A DNA stretch of 64,000 nt from Uranotaenia lowii (lineage: Eukaryota > Arthropoda > Insecta > Diptera > Culicidae). The position numbers and the translations under genes are program-made. This document shows positions 24,125 through 35,354 of the stretch, piece after piece; position 1 is the stretch's first letter; every line of letters starts with the position of its first letter. The stretch covers positions 28,808,343 to 28,872,342 of the forward strand of contig NC_073693.1 in assembly GCF_029784155.1 (NCBI RefSeq), read 5' to 3'. The notes under the pieces were generated by a model. That model was not told the DNA's origin, searched no databases, and worked only from the letters and a program-made list of their open reading frames with translations.

Positions 24125-24463
24125 TTAGCCTAAAGTCCCTATCCCGCGATGGGGCTGCCATCTTGGACTTAGCTGGCGGGAGCCGCATTTCATAAGTTCA
24201 GCCGCTTGCTGCAAGACAGACGCTGTTTGAGCCGCCCCTGACCTGGAGAACAGACGCTCGGTTGTTGTTGCACGCCGCCCCTGACCTGGGGAACAGACGC
24301 GTGCGGCCACCTTCTCAGTCTGCATGCGACCAAAGCATCCACCGGGGTTGGGTACCCGATCTCCGCTTAGGTTACTCGCACCCCAGCCGGCACCGCGGGG
24401 AGGTAGAGATAGGAGTTGTGAATAAGAGGTGATATGACCACTATGGGGTCTCGTGTTGCACAT
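24125..24463 (-). CDS. RTE ORF1, short
   Basis: A 112-residue open frame at the 5' end of the element, 64 bp upstream of ORF2 and in another frame. It begins MCNTRPHSG about 20 bp from the element's 5' end and is rich in Arg, Gly, Ser and Pro, with two similar segments around RVCSPGQGRR and RLFSRSGAAQ derived from an internal duplication in the DNA. Mosquito RTE elements often carry a small, poorly conserved ORF1; its role is unknown and nucleic-acid binding is only a guess. It could also be a non-coding 5' UTR that happens to be open. Confidence 0.55.
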   Translation of the reverse strand: MCNTRPHSGHITSYSQLLSLPPRGAGWGASNLSGDRVPNPGGCFGRMQTEKVAARVCSPGQGRRATTTERLFSRSGAAQTASVLQQAAELMKCGSRQLSPRWQPHRGIGTLG

Positions 24464-24482
24464 TATCCACCGTTTACCAGCC

Positions 24483-24495
24483 GTTTAAACGAGTT
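24483..24495. repeat. Target-site duplication, right copy
   Basis: GTTTAAACGAGTT, identical to 21052-21064. It marks the 5' border of the retrotransposon. Confidence 0.93.
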
Positions 24496-24780
24496 GGTTG
24501 AAAATGAAGTAAAAAGTCAACCAGTTCAAGCTTGTTACCATCACCACGACAAACGATAAACGAGAGCACCGTTCGAATGAAGTAATCTTTATATGGGTAT
24601 TTGCTCGAGAGCTGTATAGCCATCTTTGGATCAATGAACTTCTTGAATTCAAGTGTTGTTAACAATCATTCACAGCTTTCAAGGGCAAAACAAGAATAAT
24701 TAAAATGATATAAGATCTTAGTTGAATTATTATATTTTCTGATAAATTCGAACTAGGTACTTGCAATATTATATGCCAAC
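24496..24780. other. Short unique stretch between RTE and SINE
   Basis: Host sequence continuing from 21051. No gene or repeat recognised in these roughly 285 bp. Confidence 0.4.
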
Positions 24781-24796
24781 AATCATTGTAGGGAAT
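24781..24796. repeat. SINE target-site duplication, left copy
   Basis: AATCATTGTAGGGAAT, identical to 25171-25186. Confidence 0.9.
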
Positions 24797-25170
24797 CGGT
24801 AGCGCCGATGTGGTCTAGTGGATAGGCTGGCGCGAGTCTGGTAACCCAGGCGTACTGGGTTCGATTCCCGGTATCGACAAGAAAAACTTTTCGGTTCGAA
24901 TCCGATAAGTTGCCGACAGGTAAGATGTGTTTCCATATATATAATTAAATATATAAACTAAATATTTCAGAGGGAATGCATCTGGGGTTGATCTGAAGAG
25001 ACTAATGCAAGCGGAGTGGATTGCCAACCATTGTAGGTCTCTGAAGGTTGGATGACTTCTCTCGACGAACCATCGGTCGCGGAAGCCCTAGAAGTAATTC
25101 GAAGGCCAAGCCACACAGACATAGGCTGGACCTTGCTACCGGTGGGGGAACCATACATACATACATACAC
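24797..25170 (+). mobile_element. tRNA-derived SINE
   Basis: The 5' part (about 24800-24880) looks like a tRNA gene: an A box TGGTCTAGTGGATAGG at about 24810 and a B box GGTTCGATTCCCGG at about 24859, an internal RNA polymerase III promoter pair with the usual spacing. It is followed by a tRNA-unrelated body and a short tandem CATA tail at 25152-25169. The direct repeat AATCATTGTAGGGAAT, 16 of 16 bases, flanks it at 24781-24796 and 25171-25186. Length of about 374 bp fits insect SINEs. It would depend on a LINE for mobility; its tail differs from the TAAG tail of the neighbouring RTE, so that element need not be the partner. Confidence 0.9.
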
Positions 25171-25186
25171 AATCATTGTAGGGAAT
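25171..25186. repeat. SINE target-site duplication, right copy
   Basis: AATCATTGTAGGGAAT, identical to 24781-24796, directly after the CATA tail. Confidence 0.9.
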
Positions 25187-25439
25187 TGGTTTAAAACCAT
25201 GCTTATGCTTCAAATTTCGAATCCTATATTTACTGTTTTTTTCTCTCTTTCTTTTAGGTAAGCATTGTTACTGTTCATAGAAACATAGAAGGTAAGCCTG
25301 TCTTGAATAATTATCTGTATGTATAAATAAACTCAGCCTGAAACTATTACTTTTCATTCCATGTTTATTTGTACTATTGAACACTTCCTAAAATAGAAAA
25401 ATTTACATTAAATATTTTTAAGTAAATCATAGAATTTTT

Positions 25440-25810
25440 CCAAATCTTTGAGTTGGGTTGTTAGACTGAGTCGATTTGGGATCATTTTTGAATATTCCGA
25501 ACCCTGGGGTCTAAAAAGCTTGGTTTGGTTCAAAACTTATTCATGATTTTTTGCAGACTTTTAAGTAATGTTTACATGAGTGAATTTGAACTTATAGGTT
25601 TGTATGGGAAAATTTAATATTTTGTACTGAAAAATATACATCATTTTTGTTTCTTCTGTGGAACCGAGCCTATTGAAATTTTTTGTGCCAATTTATAAGT
25701 TCCCTAAAGGAAATTATCCACTGAACATCTTTGTCGAAGATTATCACTTCGTATCTTATTAGACAAAAAAGTTATAAGCTGTTTAACAGGGGTATGTCTT
25801 TTGGCATTGA
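25440..25810 (-). repeat. Dispersed repeat G, copy 1
   Basis: Reverse-complement homologue of about 60940-61290. Shared landmarks are AGACTGAGTCGATTTGGG, CCCTGGGGTCTAAAAAG, TTTTTGTTTCTTCTGTGGAACC and GACAAAAAAGTTATAA. No coding content. Copy 2 lies inside the hAT-type element at 58900-61498. Confidence 0.75.
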
Positions 25811-25849
25811 TGAACAATAAATTCAATTGACACCACTAAATATTGAATA

Positions 25850-27728
25850 GGGTTAGTTGCCCTACTTTGGACCCTTTAAGCTGTAGTTTTTATATAATCA
25901 TGTTTTTCTCATAAACAAAGAGGAGGTTTATATCTTTTAAGAAATTTAATTATAGTTTATCATTTTATCTGCAAGTTTCAATAAGAATTTTCAACATTGG
26001 TTTTGTCATTATTGAAAGATTTGCAAAGATATGGATGATCAAAATTTCCATCTTTGAACCTACTGTTCCTATTTTGGTTCTGTACTTGTACTTTCATTGG
26101 ACCTATAACTAAAATTCTTATAAAAAGTATGATTATTCGAAAATACATAAACCAACCCATAAAAAATTTAATCATTAATCAAATATTATCATTAAAAAGT
26201 ATTATCTACAGCTTTTTAGCGACTAAAAATACTTACATTTCTGTTATGAATATTTTAAACACTTTCACTCTCCCTTAGTTCTTCCAGCAGAACAATAGAG
26301 TATTTCCTGAGATAGATTGTGATAACTGATAAGGTAACTTTTTGTTTTTGTTTTTAAAAATGTAAACACCAATTGGTCGCCATTTTTATCTTCGATGATA
26401 AGCACCGTTCAATGCATTCTTTTAAAAACTTTTTTAATTAAAATCATTAACATACCTTCATGTCTTAACTTGTTATGAATTTACAATTAACTAAATAAAG
26501 AATTTATATTCTCCTTACCAAGTTGCGCTTGCAAAACCACTACAATTGCATTGCCAATTTTATTTCGTTACTATCTGGTCACTGAACATATGTTATGTTG
26601 TTGTTATGTTTACCCTACCACGATATGCCGAGAAAATGTAAACATGAGAAATCATCCGTTTGTCTGACAGGTGGGGAAATGCCTTATAGCTGAAACTTTT
26701 TAAATTTCACTTACTTGTAGTTTATTTGCGAAAAGCTGACAAAAAATCTTTGAAATGCTCAATATTGGTTTTGAATTTTTGAATTATGCCACAGTTAAAA
26801 ATTCGCACCTTTGTTGATTTGTTTGGCATTCAAACAAAGTTTTGGTGATGTCTGGTCTTAAAATGGAACATCAAAGTCGAAAGTCTCCAATATTTGGACC
26901 CTTACACATTTTCCGAGTTTTCCATTGATTTTAATTTATTTTAAGAAAAATAGGTAGTATGGATCATATTCTTCATAGTGAAAGTAATTTCCCTTTAAAC
27001 TTTGGTTTGAACACTAAAACCGTGATTTTTACTTATTCCCTCTCATTTCTCAAAAAGCCCCACTAATTAAGTTGTCGAATTTACCACTGAATAGGAGGCA
27101 CATTTTTTAAAAACGTTGTAAATTGTTGAAAACGCAGGTTTCAGTGGTGGAATAGAGTTATCTTTATTCATGTTTCGTCTGTGAGGTCAGTAGAATACAA
27201 CTATATTAATAAGCGATAGCTAATTGTCACTTTCCACTTCTTATGTTTCCTAACCGGGAAAGATCTCATTTCTCAATGAGTACTTTGATATTCTTACCCA
27301 GAATATCTGGCAACACTGTTGTGTAACCACGAACCCAATTTGAGTAGTCTCGCCCAATCGTGTGATGATGTAAACATTTGTACCGCGTTTATCATCATCA
27401 CCTGTCATTAGCAATCATTGGTCTATTGTTCTCGATTGCGAATTGAACAACAAGCAAGAGGAACCAAAACGAACAATGTTTTGGTTCTGCTCGCAGCAGA
27501 AATCGGTTGCTGCTGTTTACATCGCCGGAAGGAAACCGTAAGTTTCAACAAAAAAATTATCAGAAAGGCATTTTATGGCAAAAAGCGGTATGGTAGGATT
27601 CAGGAAGTATAAGGGCTCATTGTGTACATAGTAGTTTCTTTATGCTATGCTAGCAAAATGAATTATTTACAACTTTCGGCATTTTAGGATTTAAGTAGGC
27701 TCTAGGTCGAAAGTAGGAGCACTCACCC
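25850..27728. mobile_element. TA-flanked TIR element, GGGTTAGTTGCCC ends
   Basis: Inverted ends: GGGTTAGTTGCCCTACTTTG on the left and, inward from the right, GGGTGAGTGCTCCTACTTTC, matching at about 15 of 20 bases and followed by GAC on both sides. TA flanks both ends (25848-25849, 27729-27730), as in Tc1/mariner-type insertions. The interior of about 1.9 kb has no intact transposase; a GC-richer stretch near 27410-27560 is unidentified. Confidence 0.6.
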
Positions 27729-27730
27729 TA

Positions 27731-28476
27731 GTTTTTTTTTCGGGGCTTCTTCAGATCAACGCATGGCTTGTAAGAACTTTAATTACAGTACTTGCTCGGT
27801 AATCGGGCGTTTTTTGGAGCCGTATGAAATACTAATTTTAGTTGAAAGTCGGACGTTTTGTTGAAATAATTTCTAAAAATCAAGTTTTTCCAATAATTAC
27901 TATGGATGGATGGATTTCTGTGCTCGGCAAGGTTATCAGACAATACTGTTGTTTTTATAAATATTTTATCAATTTTTTTTTAAGCTCTTAACACTCACTC
28001 AATACGTTGTTCTTACTATTTTTAACTCATCCTTCATCTATAGTAACAATAAAAATGCTGTAAGCCTAATCTTTTGACTAAAATAATGTATCTGACAAGG
28101 CACCCTCGGTAATCGAACAATTTGGAAGAAACAATAAACGAAAAAAACATTAAAATCGTATTTTTTCAAAATTTGTCTACAATATATGATTTCCAGAGTT
28201 TTTTCTTAACGTATCCGGGCATATAAACTGAAAAAGCTGGCAAAATTAGGACATTATATTTTGAAATATTCAATTAAAAAATCGGTCAACATCGGGGCAA
28301 ATGCCACAAAAATTTTGGTATTTCTCATAAAATTCAAGGGATAGGGATTTGTAAAAACAGGAACATTAATTTAAACCTCTTTTCAACAGTTATACCGGAA
28401 ACAAGAGTTGAAAGAACAAAATCAAATTTGGATTCAATGGTTTAAAATTAATCAAAATCAGTTGTCAAGTTTTTGA
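27731..28476. other. AT-rich non-coding stretch
   Basis: No gene or repeat copy recognised. Contains CTCGGTAATCGGGCG near 27796 and CCTCGGTAATCGAAC near 28105, a weak direct repetition that may belong to another diverged element. Confidence 0.3.
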
Positions 28477-28478
28477 TA

Positions 28479-29422
28479 CCGTAATCCGGAGTAATATTGA
28501 TCACTTTTTTCAATATTTTTCGATTATTTTTTCTGTTAAGGGGAATGTGGCATGTTTCATATTTTTAAAATCAGTACTGGATCCCAATGAACGTAAAACA
28601 TGGTTGCAGAAATTTATAAGACCACTTGAAAGTTGATTAAAAAATCGTCTCTGTTTTGAACTTGATGCTTTGGGATAAATTGATCAGTCTCTATTTTGAC
28701 GGTTTTAACGAGTTTTTTTTTTTCGATTATAAAGGATACAAAACACCTTCATAATATTTACAAATGCTAGTTTATCAATTTAATCTTATTTTTAACGTTT
28801 TCTTTTGAAAACATTAATAATTGAAAATAGAACTTATATGTTGCATACATTTAGGGGCAAAAATTAAAACAATTACTAAATAGTTTAGGCTATAAAATAC
28901 AAATGAAATTTTACCTTAAAACACTCCTCTAGGCCTACTCACTATGCCCATTTTCATTTTTTCTTCAAAGTTAACCATTTTATAGGGTTTCTATCCATTT
29001 GTCCAATACGGGCTTACTCTTGGAAAATGTCAATATTTTTTAAATATCAAAAATTTATCTTTAAAAGACTATAAAAATAGCACTATAACTATACGTATAC
29101 AAAGAAAAAGATAAATCTTTCACATTCAACAACCCGTTTGCTTCTTAATGCTTTTTGGTTTCATCAGGAGAGCTGTTTGTTTACAAGCCTTGGAAAAAGT
29201 AGATGTTTTCAGATTTTGAAATTCCTTTTTTACTAACAAAAAAAAATTCAAATTAATACCAAATTTATTTTTTATTACAAACCTAGAAAACAAATTTATT
29301 ATTACAAACCTAGAAAACAGTTTTAAAAAATTCAAACTATAGACTGAGTTATTGATGATAATGTGCAAAAATTTATTGTTGGTCAAAGTTACCCCGGCGA
29401 TCAAAGTTACCCCGTTTTACGG
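28479..29422 (+). mobile_element. Family X TIR element, copy 1
   Basis: A 944-bp segment with inverted ends CCGTAATCCGGAGTAA and, inward from the right, CCGTAAAACGGGGTAA, both leading into TTGATC. TA lies outside each end (28477-28478, 29423-29424). The whole unit aligns, reverse-complemented, with the outer parts of 39968-42620. A tandem pair with core TTATTACAAACCTAGAAAAC lies at about 29272-29318. No transposase; a non-autonomous element of Tc1/mariner type is likely. Confidence 0.7.
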
Positions 29423-29424
29423 TA

Positions 29425-30299
29425 CCTGGAAAAAAAATGAATTTTGATGCCTTTATTTTGAGTTCTGAAGTAGAATCTAAATGTTTATCGCCAAAGCAAT
29501 AATTTTTCATGTTCAAAATAGCATTCATAAATACTTATTATCCATCATTGGCTCATTGGCTTTTTTATATTTTGAAAATAAACAAAAAATCTGAAAAATG
29601 GATTTCAATTCAACATCAACATTTGTGTTATATTACGATTGTTGTGGAGTTTCAAAAATATAAATTTAGTTTCAAAGTTTTAACCGTAATTATGTCTCAG
29701 AACAACTTGATTTTGTAAGTTTTTTTTTTGTTGAATGAATATTTTTGTTGAAAAATATGAATCATTATAAAAATTTTATGATTGTGATAATGGCTCAAAG
29801 TATACCGGAAAATAAAAACAAAGTTCTTTTTCTTGTGATTAAGTTCTACAATAAACGTCTTTGCAAGAAAAATTGTTATTTGTATGCGGGGAAGGAAATC
29901 AAATTTGGTTGGTTTTTGAAGCAGGACTCATTCGATCTGAAGTAATTTTTGATTCTTTCATGTCGATTTTTCAAATTTAATTTTTTTGATATTCTTCAAT
30001 TTAAAAGTATCTTGGCAGTTGATACTGTCGAGTAAGTTTTATTATCTATAAATAATAAAAAACTTTAGGATGCAAATTGGAACTTGCAACAGAAAATATA
30101 TAAAGAAAATCAAAATAGGTTTTTTTTTATGAAAAGGTAGCACAAGAAATAAAAAAAAATTAATCCCTTCATTGAAAAGTTTTTACGTTTTCTATTTAAT
30201 CATTTTTAACAAAAAAAGTATATACGCCTACCGAAAAATTGAAGAACACATGTTTTCGCTTTTTCTATGTTTTACATATCTGTTTTTAATTTGTCATTT
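29425..30299. other. AT-rich non-coding stretch
   Basis: No gene recognised. Two open frames of 66-69 codons (29509-29718 and 29745-29945) have Lys/Asn/Ile/Phe-rich content expected by chance in such AT-rich DNA. Confidence 0.35.
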
Positions 30300-30908
30300 T
30301 TAACTCTCCAAGGCTGTTCGGGTCAATATGACCCGAAGCGATCATTTCTAACACCTTTATCATCTTTCCAATATACTGGAGAACTGGGCTTATTGACAGA
30401 CAAAGTATGTTCTAAATAATGATCAAATTAACGACAATAAAAAATTTGAGTTTTGAAAATCGGTTCATTGGGAAATGAAATACCACTAAGCAAAGCAAAA
30501 ATTGGTTGTCGTTTTTTTAAGTAAGATTTTTTTCTACCGGAAGATCTGAGATAGCGATCAAAACTTCCATTGGACCCCAACATATCTATACATTACATTG
30601 TCAAATAGATGAATTCTTGACGATTTCAAACATCAACAAAACACTTAAATACAGGAAGGCTGTCAGAAGTTATAAGTATTTTAAAAATAATATTTCTTTT
30701 CGGACTTTTTACTTTCTGAACCAGTTTCTAATAACCTGGTTATACATATCGACTTTATTTTGAAATGTTGAGTAATGAGAATAAATTACCTTCAAAATGA
30801 ATGAAATATGATCAACATCGGTTAACATTTACAGCTAGAAGCACGCCATCAAACTACAATTTAAATTTAACCGAAATGGATATTTTACGAACGGCTTGGG
30901 AAGGTTAA
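30300..30908. mobile_element. Short TTAA-flanked MITE
   Basis: TTAA borders a 609-bp segment. Inward ends read CTCTCCAAGGCTGTTCG on the left and CCTTCCCAAGCCGTTCG from the right (12 of 17 match). Near the left end lies the palindrome TTCGGGTCAATATGACCCGAA-like, comparable to the CGGTCAAATGACGG palindromes in the larger TTAA element at 16609. This pattern suggests a piggyBac-type MITE. No coding content. Confidence 0.5.
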
Positions 30909-32289
30909 ACAAAATCGAAAATCGAATTTCATAAAAATTATAGAATGGTTACAATGTTGAAAAGAAAGATAAGAAAGTAAGACTACCAGTAAAAGAAATA
31001 CGCTTCTGAAATGCATACTGGAAAACTGATTAAGTTAATTGTATTTTAAATTTCTTATCACATGAGCAATTTAAAAATTAAAAAGCAACATCTTTTCCAC
31101 TTTTTGGAAGGCTCAAGCTATGTTGATTCACTTACTGATTTAAATTTTGATAGGAGGGATAAGTAGTGTCAATTTTTACAAATAAAAGTTGCTTCCACAT
31201 TTCATTACTTAAATTAAATTTCCTCAATGTAAAGTAGATGGTTATCAATTTAAATAAACAAAAGTTATTTAGTGAAATTCGGCCCAAGAAATTGCAGTGT
31301 TACAGCTGTTTGAGTTTGTAAGACCAACTATCATGAACTTTAGGACTTTCAGTAATTATTTTTTTTTGTTGATAAATATTCCCACCGAATGGGAATTAAG
31401 AGAATTAAGAAATACGTCAACTAGAAAAAGTTCAGAGTTTTTATAAAAATTCGAGCGTTTTCGTGTATTTTCTAACGGTTTTTTTTTATCAATTGGTGGG
31501 GGGGGGGGGGTGATCACCACGAGGGGTGTCAACTCATATTTAGGGATGAAATTCCTGTAAACGTCGTACGTGTTTTGTTTTGTAGCAATTGAACTATTTA
31601 TTTAAAAAAAACAAACACTGTGAATAATAATGAATAGGTAGTCTGTCTGTTATAAAAAAAAATGGAAAAAATTTGGATTGGCATTTTATCAATTGTTTTA
31701 TTCAAACTTTGTGAAGCTTTTTGTTCCACCCGACATGAAAAATTATTAATCTTAAAGCTCTGTCGTTTCTTTAAAATGCTGATAAAGGAATGATCCAAAT
31801 ATCCTAAATCGGTGATTCGGTTACATGTTATAAATCTTAGCCTTCTTAACAGCGTTACCACAAAAAATCTGTCTCACGTGTGTCTTATTCTCATCCATAA
31901 GAGTCCCAATGTAAAAGAAAGAGATACACTGATGAGACAGAATAAAATGTGGCACCATTGCTCCTTAACTATTTTAAATTAATCTAGGCCTACCCAAGGT
32001 GTGTGTATATAATAGGTGTTATCGTATGTCGAATTCCCGATTCAGCCATTTTGATTTTGTAACTGCGGAACTCATGGAGTTTGTTTATCAACAAATCACT
32101 GATCAGCTGAACAAATATTTGTATGTTTGTAAACAAACTCATTGAGCGCCTAGCAAACTCCTGCCTACATTTCAAGTTTTGAACTAATGACTATTTATTT
32201 TTGAGGCTTCAAAAACAAATTTATTTCACTCTTGAAACTTTTTCACGATTCGCAACCGTTTCGGGATCCGTTGACTGACACTGAGATGA
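30909..32289. other. AT-rich non-coding stretch with poly-G run
   Basis: No gene recognised. A run of about 13 G with flanking T lies at 31497-31511. Remaining open frames are short and lack motifs. Confidence 0.35.
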
Positions 32290-32595
32290 TTCTCGCATCA
32301 TCTGGTAGAAGGGCAATCGTCATCCGCTATCTCTGACTTCACCACTGCCTGCCATCTTGACAGCGCCAATGCCTGGAAAACTGCTTCATCAGCTCTTACC
32401 AGAGCATCTGGAACGTTTCAGGTCTTCCCAGAGTTTTCAGTTCAGGTGATGTCCGGATCAGAAGCTTCAGCCGCGTCGCAAATGTATTTGAAGGTTCTTG
32501 GAATGCTCAGAACTCTACAAAGCGCGACGATTCTTCAAAATCTGCAGGCTGCCGGATTGAAAGGCGAGGATCCAAACTACATGTTTATTACATGA
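32290..32595 (+). other. Open reading stretch of unknown nature
   Basis: A frame open for 101 codons between stops at 32287 and 32593, in an island richer in GC than its surroundings. Its first Met is at 32449, leaving 48 codons, and its end reads LQAAGLKGEDPNYMFIT. Residue usage (Ala, Ser, Leu, Gln, Gly) is more protein-like than the Lys/Asn/Phe-rich frames elsewhere. I do not recognise it. It may be an exon fragment, a retrocopy fragment or chance. Confidence 0.25.
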
Positions 32596-33481
32596 AGGAT
32601 TGGGATTGCCTGACAATTGTTTTCTACCATTACTACTGATTTGTGGCTTTTGATTGCAAAAACTTTTTCATTTGATTCCAGATTTTCTGTATTTTTAATG
32701 TCATTTATAATGAACCGTTGATTTTAAGACAAATATTTTTCAGACAACCGTTCGCATTCTCCACCAATCAATTCGCAAAACTCCCTCGACTGCTGACGAA
32801 TGAGAATCGGCCTCATCACTGAATATTCCCACCTCCATCATCCGCCCAGTTCATCAGGGAAGTTGAGTTTATTGTCGGCTGTCCATGAATAAATTAACTC
32901 ATTCATGTGTGTATGTACTGTCATGTGTGTGGGTGAGCCAGCCGGGAAATCTGCGAAACCATGCTGCTTCGGCCGCTTCTCAACAGGGAAGGAATGTGAT
33001 TGGCAGGTCAAACTTTCCGGGGTTCCTAACTGAAAAGGCTAGAACACACCGGCTGAATCGGCATCCGGTAAACAACTTTGCACCATCAAACGGGGCGATA
33101 ATCCTCACGGGAGGACTTCAGCAGTTGGCCTAGGTTTCATACGAAAATCTGCGATGCAAGCGGTCCGATGAATGGAAGAAGAGCGTGCCGAGAGCCGATT
33201 TCGTTCCCAGGAATGTTGGAGTTGGTTGATCTGATTCGGGGAAAATTGCGGAAAACACGCTCCAGTTTGAGAATTTCATGCGAAATACCAACTGAGACAT
33301 TGGATGGTTATTTTGGCTCGATGGTTGTTCTGTAATGTTTGATTTGGGCCCGAGTGTGATGTGAATACGATTCAGTTGGTTTTCATCGAATTCGTAGAAG
33401 AACAACTTGGTTACTAAAAAAACTTTATTTAACCGCATTTTTTTCTATATGTTTATATTTTATCTTTAACCTTCTTTCGTT
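32596..33481. other. Unique GC-richer patch, no gene recognised
   Basis: About 32740-33420 has mixed composition with no other copy in the window. An acceptor-like ATATTTTTCAG precedes 32743, but I found no matching donor and coding exon. The open frames 32885-33133 (plus) and 33130-33438 (minus) lack known motifs. Confidence 0.3.
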
Positions 33482-33939
33482 GACATTTTTGTAATTATTG
33501 TAATTATTGTAATTATTGTAATTATTGTAATTATTGTAATTATTGTAATTATTGTTATTTTGGAAATTTTTGTCATTTTTGTCATTTTTGTCATTTTTGT
33601 CATGTTTGTCATTTTTGTCATTTTTGTCATTTTTGTCATTTTTGTCATTTTTGTCATTTTTGCCATTTTTTGTCATTTTTGTCATTTTTGTAATTTTTGT
33701 CATTATTGTCATTTTTGTAATTTTTGTAATTTTTGTCATTTTTGTCATTTTTGTCATTTTTGTCATTTTTGTCATTTTTGTCATTTTTGTCATTTTTGTC
33801 ATTTTTGTCATTTTTGTCATTTTTGTCATTTTTGTCATTTTTGTCATTTTTGTCATTTTTGTCATTTTTGTCATTTTTGTCATTTTTGTTATTTTTTGTC
33901 ATTTTTGTCATTTTTGTCATTTTTGACATTTTTGTCATT
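33482..33939 (-). repeat. 9-bp minisatellite, array 2, inverted
   Basis: About 50 units of the same ATGACAAAA satellite, on the opposite strand (seen as GTCATTTTT). It is more diverged than arrays 1 and 3: it has a block of ATTGTAATT variants (33489-33553), mixed GTAAT units (33688-33735) and two 10-bp slippage units (near 33667 and 33893). It is followed by a period-7 CCTTCTT tract at 33951-33985. Confidence 0.95.
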
Positions 33940-33950
33940 CTCGTCTTTTT

Positions 33951-33985
33951 TCCTTCTTCCTTCTTCCTTCTTCCTTCTTGCTTCA
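33951..33985. repeat. CCTTCTT heptamer tract
   Basis: Four to five tandem CCTTCTT units next to the 9-bp array. It is pyrimidine-only on the plus strand. Confidence 0.8.
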
Positions 33986-35354
33986 ACTTTGTTCATAATT
34001 CTTTTTTGTTCCTTCTCTCTTCTTGTATCACTTTTGTCTTCTAGCTCTATTTTTTCTTTTACTTTTATATAGGATTTATATTTACATTCATGTTACCATG
34101 CTTCAAAATCTCACCCAACGTCTGGCGACTCAGTCAAATTCAATCTTCTTTAATCGATTCGCTAAAGCACGTCGTTGAAATTAATTCCTACCAATATTAA
34201 AGTAGGTATCTCCCATTGTGTATTCTCGATTCGAAATTCATTCCGAAGATGTAGGCCGCTTTTCTCGCCTGTTTTTATTAAAGCCCACCTCGTCGCTTAG
34301 TATTCTCTCTGGAGATTCGATCCGAGATAGAACGAGACACGAACCTAGAAAGAAAACCGGAGGAGAGCAATTTAATCCAACCACTCAATTGTCCAAATAC
34401 GTTTCGCTTTCATTGTCTGTGCCAAAGTGGATTTTTCATTTTCCCAAACAAAAGCACGATTCCTGGCGGGATGCAGCAACGAAGGAATACAGAAAAAAAA
34501 TTTCACCTTCCGGTTCCTTACCTGAGGAAAGCGGAAGAAGCCTCACGATCATCGACGACTCCCCCGAGCGAAGAAAGCTTTCCTTATTTACCATTCAATG
34601 GACAAACACCGCCACTTTTCCCTTATCCCTCTCCGGAGGAAAACAACTCTCGCCGGTTCCGGTACGATTCCGAAAAACCTCCGACCAACGACAGTCCGAC
34701 AGTCAATGAAGGAAAATCCAGTTTTCACTTCATTTGATTGACTTTTCCTCAATATTTTCCCGCGCTCATTTTCGATGCCATTTCATCCGGGTTTTCATCG
34801 GCTCCGAAATTGCTACCTTCTACCTCCATTCCGTGTGCCAAAATCAACTAACAATCTCGTAAAAAAGAAGACTATCTTCGATTTCCGATCACATCGAACC
34901 CCATTTTCTTCCCTCATTTGGTTCCCTTTTTGTTGCTTGTCTTGGATGATAATTGACTGATTTTTGCTTCTGGTTCGTTGGTTTGGTCGAACACAAGATC
35001 TCGTCAGATTTTGTCAAGTCCTCCTTTTCATTCGAGAGAAGAAAAAAATCCAGGATGGGGATGACGAGCGTTAGAACGAAGCTATTTAGGGCTTCCTTCT
35101 GTTCTTTGTATCATTTGACTGTTCTTCCTTCCGGTTCCGGTTATCACACCCGTTTGTTACTTTCGTTCGTCATTCAGATCGACATTCAAGATAGTTGACC
35201 AATGGAAGTGAATTAAAGTCGTAAATGATGGAACATTTTCAATTTCATGTTTTCTAGATGATAGTATATGCCTGAAGATATAGTACTTGAGACTTATAGA
35301 AAATCTTCGGATTTGTGAGACTATTTCTGGCTTTCGATGTATAACTTCTGACTA
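33986..35354. other. Unique GC-richer patch, possible exon or regulatory DNA
   Basis: About 34090-35230 has near 42% GC by eye and no other copy in the window. It contains the longest non-repeat, non-RTE open frame, 163 codons at 34218-34709 (plus), Ser/Arg/Pro-rich with RKKT and KKIS basic clusters but no recognisable domain, and an overlapping 88-codon frame at 34471-34737. Two overlapping open frames in GC-richer DNA weaken the case for either. I leave it uncalled. Confidence 0.3.

Larger units (their letters stand above)
21065..24482 (-). mobile_element. Full-length RTE-clade non-LTR retrotransposon
   Basis: A 3.4 kb element on the minus strand with a short ORF1, a full ORF2 and a 3' tail of tandem TAAG units at 21065-21081, directly after or overlapping the ORF2 stop, so there is essentially no 3' UTR. 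Short ORF1, apurinic-type endonuclease, very short 3' end and a simple tandem tail are characteristic of RTE. A perfect 13-bp target duplication and uninterrupted ORFs point to recent insertion. Its GC content is far above that of the flanks. Confidence 0.93.

Noticed and set aside
24800..24885. A functional tRNA gene
   Set aside because: A and B boxes are present, but the sequence continues into a SINE body and tail with target-site duplications, and the cloverleaf pairing is imperfect. It is the head of a SINE.
34218..34709. 163-codon open frame on the plus strand
   Set aside because: No domain or family recognised, an overlapping frame is also open, and no splice or polyadenylation context supports it. 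Left as part of an unassigned unique patch.
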